NCBI GenBank assembly: GCA_045613165.1
Contig: JAZLAK010000114.1
Location: forward strand, 1 to 16,429
DNA length: 16,429 nucleotides
Reading direction: 5' to 3'
Origin: UMGS1124 sp045613165
GTDB lineage: Bacteria; Bacillota_I; Bacilli_A; RF39; UBA660
Shown: positions 14,739-16,429 of the stretch, one piece after another
Position numbering within the stretch: the first letter of the stretch is position 1
Layout of the letters: every line of letters starts with the position of its first letter
Translations under genes and position numbers: made by a program
Notes under the pieces: generated by a model
What the model was told of the DNA's origin: nothing
What the model saw: only the letters and a program-made list of their open reading frames with translations
Databases searched by the model: none

Positions 14739-14903
14739 TTTAACATCTCCTCCATATAAAATTTATTAATATAGAATAGTCGATAGTCTTTGTAGTAATA
14801 CTAAATTCAATTTGATTTCTTCTATAAATACATTATATAAATAAAATCTAGTCAGCTATAAATTACCAACTTTGTACTCCCCATTTTAGAACTACTACTA
14901 TTC
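14739..14903 (-). promoter_or_regulatory. Long 5' leader of the SPFH operon
   Basis: About 165 bases lie between the predicted transcription start (near 14903) and the ATG. They hold the GGAGGAG ribosome binding site (14747-14753) and a small direct repeat (GACTATC/GACTAT, about 14777-14789). I find no riboswitch consensus, no terminator and no leader peptide with a ribosome binding site. A second TATAAT at 14832-14837 lacks a -35 box. Confidence 0.4.
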
Positions 14904-14909
14904 TTAATC

Positions 14910-14939
14910 ATTATAGCATAAATAAATCTTTTATGTAAA
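14910..14939 (-). promoter_or_regulatory. Extended -10 promoter of the SPFH/zinc-ribbon operon
   Basis: Minus strand: TTTACA (14934-14939), an 18-base spacer, then TATAAT (14910-14915) preceded by TGC. A perfect -10 plus the TGn extension suggests strong housekeeping-sigma transcription rather than an obvious alternative-sigma site. Confidence 0.7.
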
Positions 14940-14969
14940 CAATTCATCTGCATAATGATATTATTTAAC

Positions 14970-14993
14970 AAAAAAAAGAAAGCAATTTCTTTT
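14970..14993 (-). terminator. Terminator after the 14995-15735 gene
   Basis: Minus strand AAAAGAAA-TTGC-TTTCTTTT (stem 14986-14993 with 14974-14981) runs into eight T (14970-14977), directly after the stop codon. Flanking TTAAC/GTTAA can extend the stem. Confidence 0.65.
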
Positions 14994-14994
14994 G

Positions 14995-15735
14995 TTAACA
15001 TTCATTAATTCCAGAAGTGCTTTCAGTATCTAATTCAACTATTTTAAACTCATTTTTTAAATCAATATAACTTAATGTATTTTTACAATTAATATGCTTT
15101 ACAAAATATACTTTATTATCATCTATAGTCACATAACTCTCATTTTCAGATGAATTAGTATAAATAGTTGTTAAATCTGTTTTAACAAGTTCCTTTCCAT
15201 TTTTATCATAAATATAAACAGCACCATAATTGGTAACCCCATTGCCATATTGGATTATATAATACTGTTCAGTTATTAATACATATACACCTTCATAATT
15301 TACATAATCTTCATATTCTAATTCAATCATATCATTTAAATTTATACTTTTTTTAATACATATATTGTCTGTTGCATCAAATGTTTTACATGACAAACTG
15401 AAACTTATATCATTAACATTAAAATCAATCTTATCAAAATTCGAATAATTTTCTATTATAGAATAATTATCAATATTTAAATTATTTTTAGCTAATTCTA
15501 ATATATCGCCTTTTAATCTGATAACATTTCCCTTTTGCTTTGGATAGTTTGATAAACTATAGTTTTCAAAATTTTTAATGGTAGTATTTTCTATTGGTGT
15601 TTCATTATTATTATTAGTAGTAGTAGTAAAATTTAATAACTTATCATAAACAATAAATCCCACAAGCCCCAATACTAAAACTACTAAAATAATTATTAAC
15701 CAAATAAGCCCCTTATTGTTTTTCTTATTTTCCAT
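14995..15735 (-). CDS. Single-pass membrane-anchored protein, unknown function
   Basis: 246 residues. MENKKNNKG precedes one strong hydrophobic helix (about 9-30, LIWLIIILVVLVLGLVGFIVY). A Thr/Asn linker (TTTTNNNNE) and a beta-rich domain are predicted outside. There is no lipobox Cys, so it is an uncleaved anchor rather than a lipoprotein. Four Cys (SLSCK, NICIK, HINCK and the last residue) could form two disulfides. An AGTGAGG site and an extended -10 (TGATATACT, 15760-15768) lie upstream and a terminator lies right after, so it is a single-gene transcript. Its helix-Asn/Thr-linker-domain plan matches the cluster downstream, but it has neither zinc ribbon nor Gln linker. I do not recognise the family. 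Confidence 0.8.
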   Translation of the reverse strand: MENKKNNKGLIWLIIILVVLVLGLVGFIVYDKLLNFTTTTNNNNETPIENTTIKNFENYSLSNYPKQKGNVIRLKGDILELAKNNLNIDNYSIIENYSNFDKIDFNVNDISFSLSCKTFDATDNICIKKSINLNDMIELEYEDYVNYEGVYVLITEQYYIIQYGNGVTNYGAVYIYDKNGKELVKTDLTTIYTNSSENESYVTIDDNKVYFVKHINCKNTLSYIDLKNEFKIVELDTESTSGINEC

Positions 15736-15759
15736 TTAAATACCTCACTTTATATTTTA

Positions 15760-15768
15760 AGTATATCA
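15760..15768 (-). promoter_or_regulatory. Extended -10 promoter for the 14995-15735 gene
   Basis: TG-A-TATACT on the minus strand, 25-33 bases before the ATG. The -35 position holds only TTTTTA. Confidence 0.45.
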
Positions 15769-15918
15769 CAAAATCTAAAATTTAAAAATTTTTTATAAAG
15801 CACTACACTCTTTTGCAATATTTATCTTTCTTTTTTTATCATTTTCACTTTTATATATTTACCAAATAATATAATGCCATATTATTAAATTACTAAAACA
15901 ATTATTCATCCATCTTAA

Positions 15919-16035
15919 AAAAAATCTTCGATAGGTATTTGCATTAAAATAGATATTTTAAAATATTATTCATTATATGATTCAGATAAAGAAACAATTA
16001 ATAAAATGATTGATACTTTATACAATAAAAAGTAG
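15919..16035 (+). pseudogene. C-terminal remnant of a plus-strand gene, possibly an XRE-type regulator
   Basis: An open plus-strand frame of 38 codons ends at TAG (16033-16035) just inside a terminator hairpin. It is preceded in frame by TAA and has no start codon or ribosome binding site. The end (YSLYDSDKETINKMIDTLYN) looks like the C-terminal tail of Cro/CI-type helix-turn-helix regulators, which often end in DK-x-x-INKMID. No helix-turn-helix is left. Most likely a deletion relic, though chance is possible in such AT-rich DNA. Confidence 0.3.
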
Positions 16036-16058
16036 TTAACACAAATTAACTACTTTTT
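16027..16058. terminator. Bidirectional terminator
   Basis: A 13-bp perfect stem (16027-16039 with 16046-16058, core AGTAGTTAA/TTAACTACT) with a CACAAA loop is followed by T runs in both directions. It ends the minus-strand gene at 16050, whose stop codon lies in the stem, and the plus-strand remnant. Confidence 0.8.
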
Positions 16059-16370
16059 TTCAAAATTATATAAAAGATAAAACAATTTATCATAAACATT
16101 TTTATTTATCATTGCTATTTCATAATTATTAATTTTTTTTACTATCCTAAATATATTTTTTTTAATTAAGAATGTTTTTAGTTTATCACTCATTTTATTA
16201 TTTAATAATAAATATCCATCAGATAATTTTATTTTTTTATTATACATAGTCACTTCTTCATATTCTATATTATTATTTAATAATGACAATGCAATATTGC
16301 CATTAATATATTTTGCACCAATAAGGTGTATTAATTTATTATCAAAATAACCTAAATCAACATAATTCAT
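16050..16370 (-). CDS. Small protein of unknown function, 106 residues
   Basis: Lys- and Asn-rich, with no hydrophobic stretch long enough to span a membrane, so probably cytoplasmic. MNYVDLGYFDNKLIHLIGAK opens the protein, and alternating hydrophobic/polar segments (GYLLLNNKMSDKLKTFLIKK) suggest a small alpha/beta fold. The ATG overlaps the TGA of an upstream frame (ATGA), which suggests translational coupling in an operon cut by the window. A weak AGTGAG site lies inside the upstream frame. It ends in the bidirectional terminator. I do not recognise the family. Confidence 0.6.
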   Translation of the reverse strand: MNYVDLGYFDNKLIHLIGAKYINGNIALSLLNNNIEYEEVTMYNKKIKLSDGYLLLNNKMSDKLKTFLIKKNIFRIVKKINNYEIAMINKNVYDKLFYLLYNFEKK

Positions 16371-16429
16371 TTATATAACTCACTTTTAATATAATAAATT
16401 ACTTCTGTTTTATCTAATATAACATTTCT
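16367..16429 (-). CDS. C-terminal end of an upstream gene (runs off the window)
   Basis: The minus-strand frame is open from the window edge for 20 codons, ending in VIYYIKSELYK and TGA. The TGA overlaps the next ATG by the classic ATGA arrangement. It is too short to identify. Confidence 0.4.
   Translation of the reverse strand, partial: RNVILDKTEVIYYIKSELYK

Larger units (their letters stand above)
15736..16049. other. 314-base gap: promoter, gene remnant, terminator
   Basis: Contains the extended -10 promoter of the 14995-15735 gene (TATACT at 15760-15765, weak -35 near 15783), then about 130 bases of AT-rich sequence in which I see nothing, a plus-strand coding remnant (15919-16035) and a two-way terminator. 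Confidence 0.5.

Noticed and set aside
14739..14903. Riboswitch or T-box in the long leader
   Set aside because: No conserved riboswitch or T-box sequence and no terminator before the start codon could be seen.
1..16429. Genetic code 4 (TGA as Trp), because of the low GC
   Set aside because: Trp is TGG throughout, no long gene is interrupted by TGA, and TGA ends the VWA gene.

Overview
The window is a very AT-rich bacterial segment in which every convincing gene lies on the minus strand. TGA is used as a stop (for example at the end of the VWA gene) and Trp is encoded by TGG, so the standard bacterial code fits and a Mycoplasma-type code does not. Gram-positive-style Shine-Dalgarno sites, extended -10 promoters, LysM/amidase cell-wall enzymes and single-pass membrane proteins without outer-membrane signals suggest a low-GC Bacillota or Mycoplasmatota-like gut lineage. 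The genus cannot be named from sequence alone.

Layout in transcription order (right to left). At the right edge are the tail of an unknown gene and a small unknown gene (16050-16370), ended by a two-way hairpin. Next comes a degraded plus-strand remnant (15919-16035), then a single-pass membrane protein of unknown role (14995-15735). A strong extended -10 promoter (14910-14939) then drives the main cluster: an SPFH-SHOCT protein resembling B. subtilis YdjI, a double zinc-ribbon membrane protein resembling YdjG, a zinc-ribbon multi-pass membrane protein and a zinc-ribbon single-pass protein. A terminator-like hairpin (9943-9973) follows. Beyond it, closely spaced genes encode another zinc-ribbon membrane protein, a 933-residue VWA protein with calcium-binding-type repeats, two membrane-anchored EF-Tu derivatives and a two-helix membrane protein. 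The left part has a LysM amidase with a broken start, an HD-hydrolase/P-loop-kinase fusion and the start of another membrane protein.

The central observation is the cluster at 3360-14738. At least five of its products carry nearly the same Gln/Pro linker (QQPMQQ-type). Most have a short N-terminal tag, either a CxxC zinc ribbon or a YDPQTGQP motif, then the linker, one membrane helix and a variable C-terminal domain. Two of those C-terminal domains are pieces of elongation factor Tu: one has the GTPase domain plus domain 3, the other has domains 2 plus 3. They look reciprocally truncated and charge distribution places them outside the cytoplasm. The SPFH-SHOCT and zinc-ribbon proteins recall the YdjGHI module that partners PspA in envelope stress. 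I infer a membrane-scaffolded envelope or surface complex; neither its function nor any GTPase activity is shown by the sequence.
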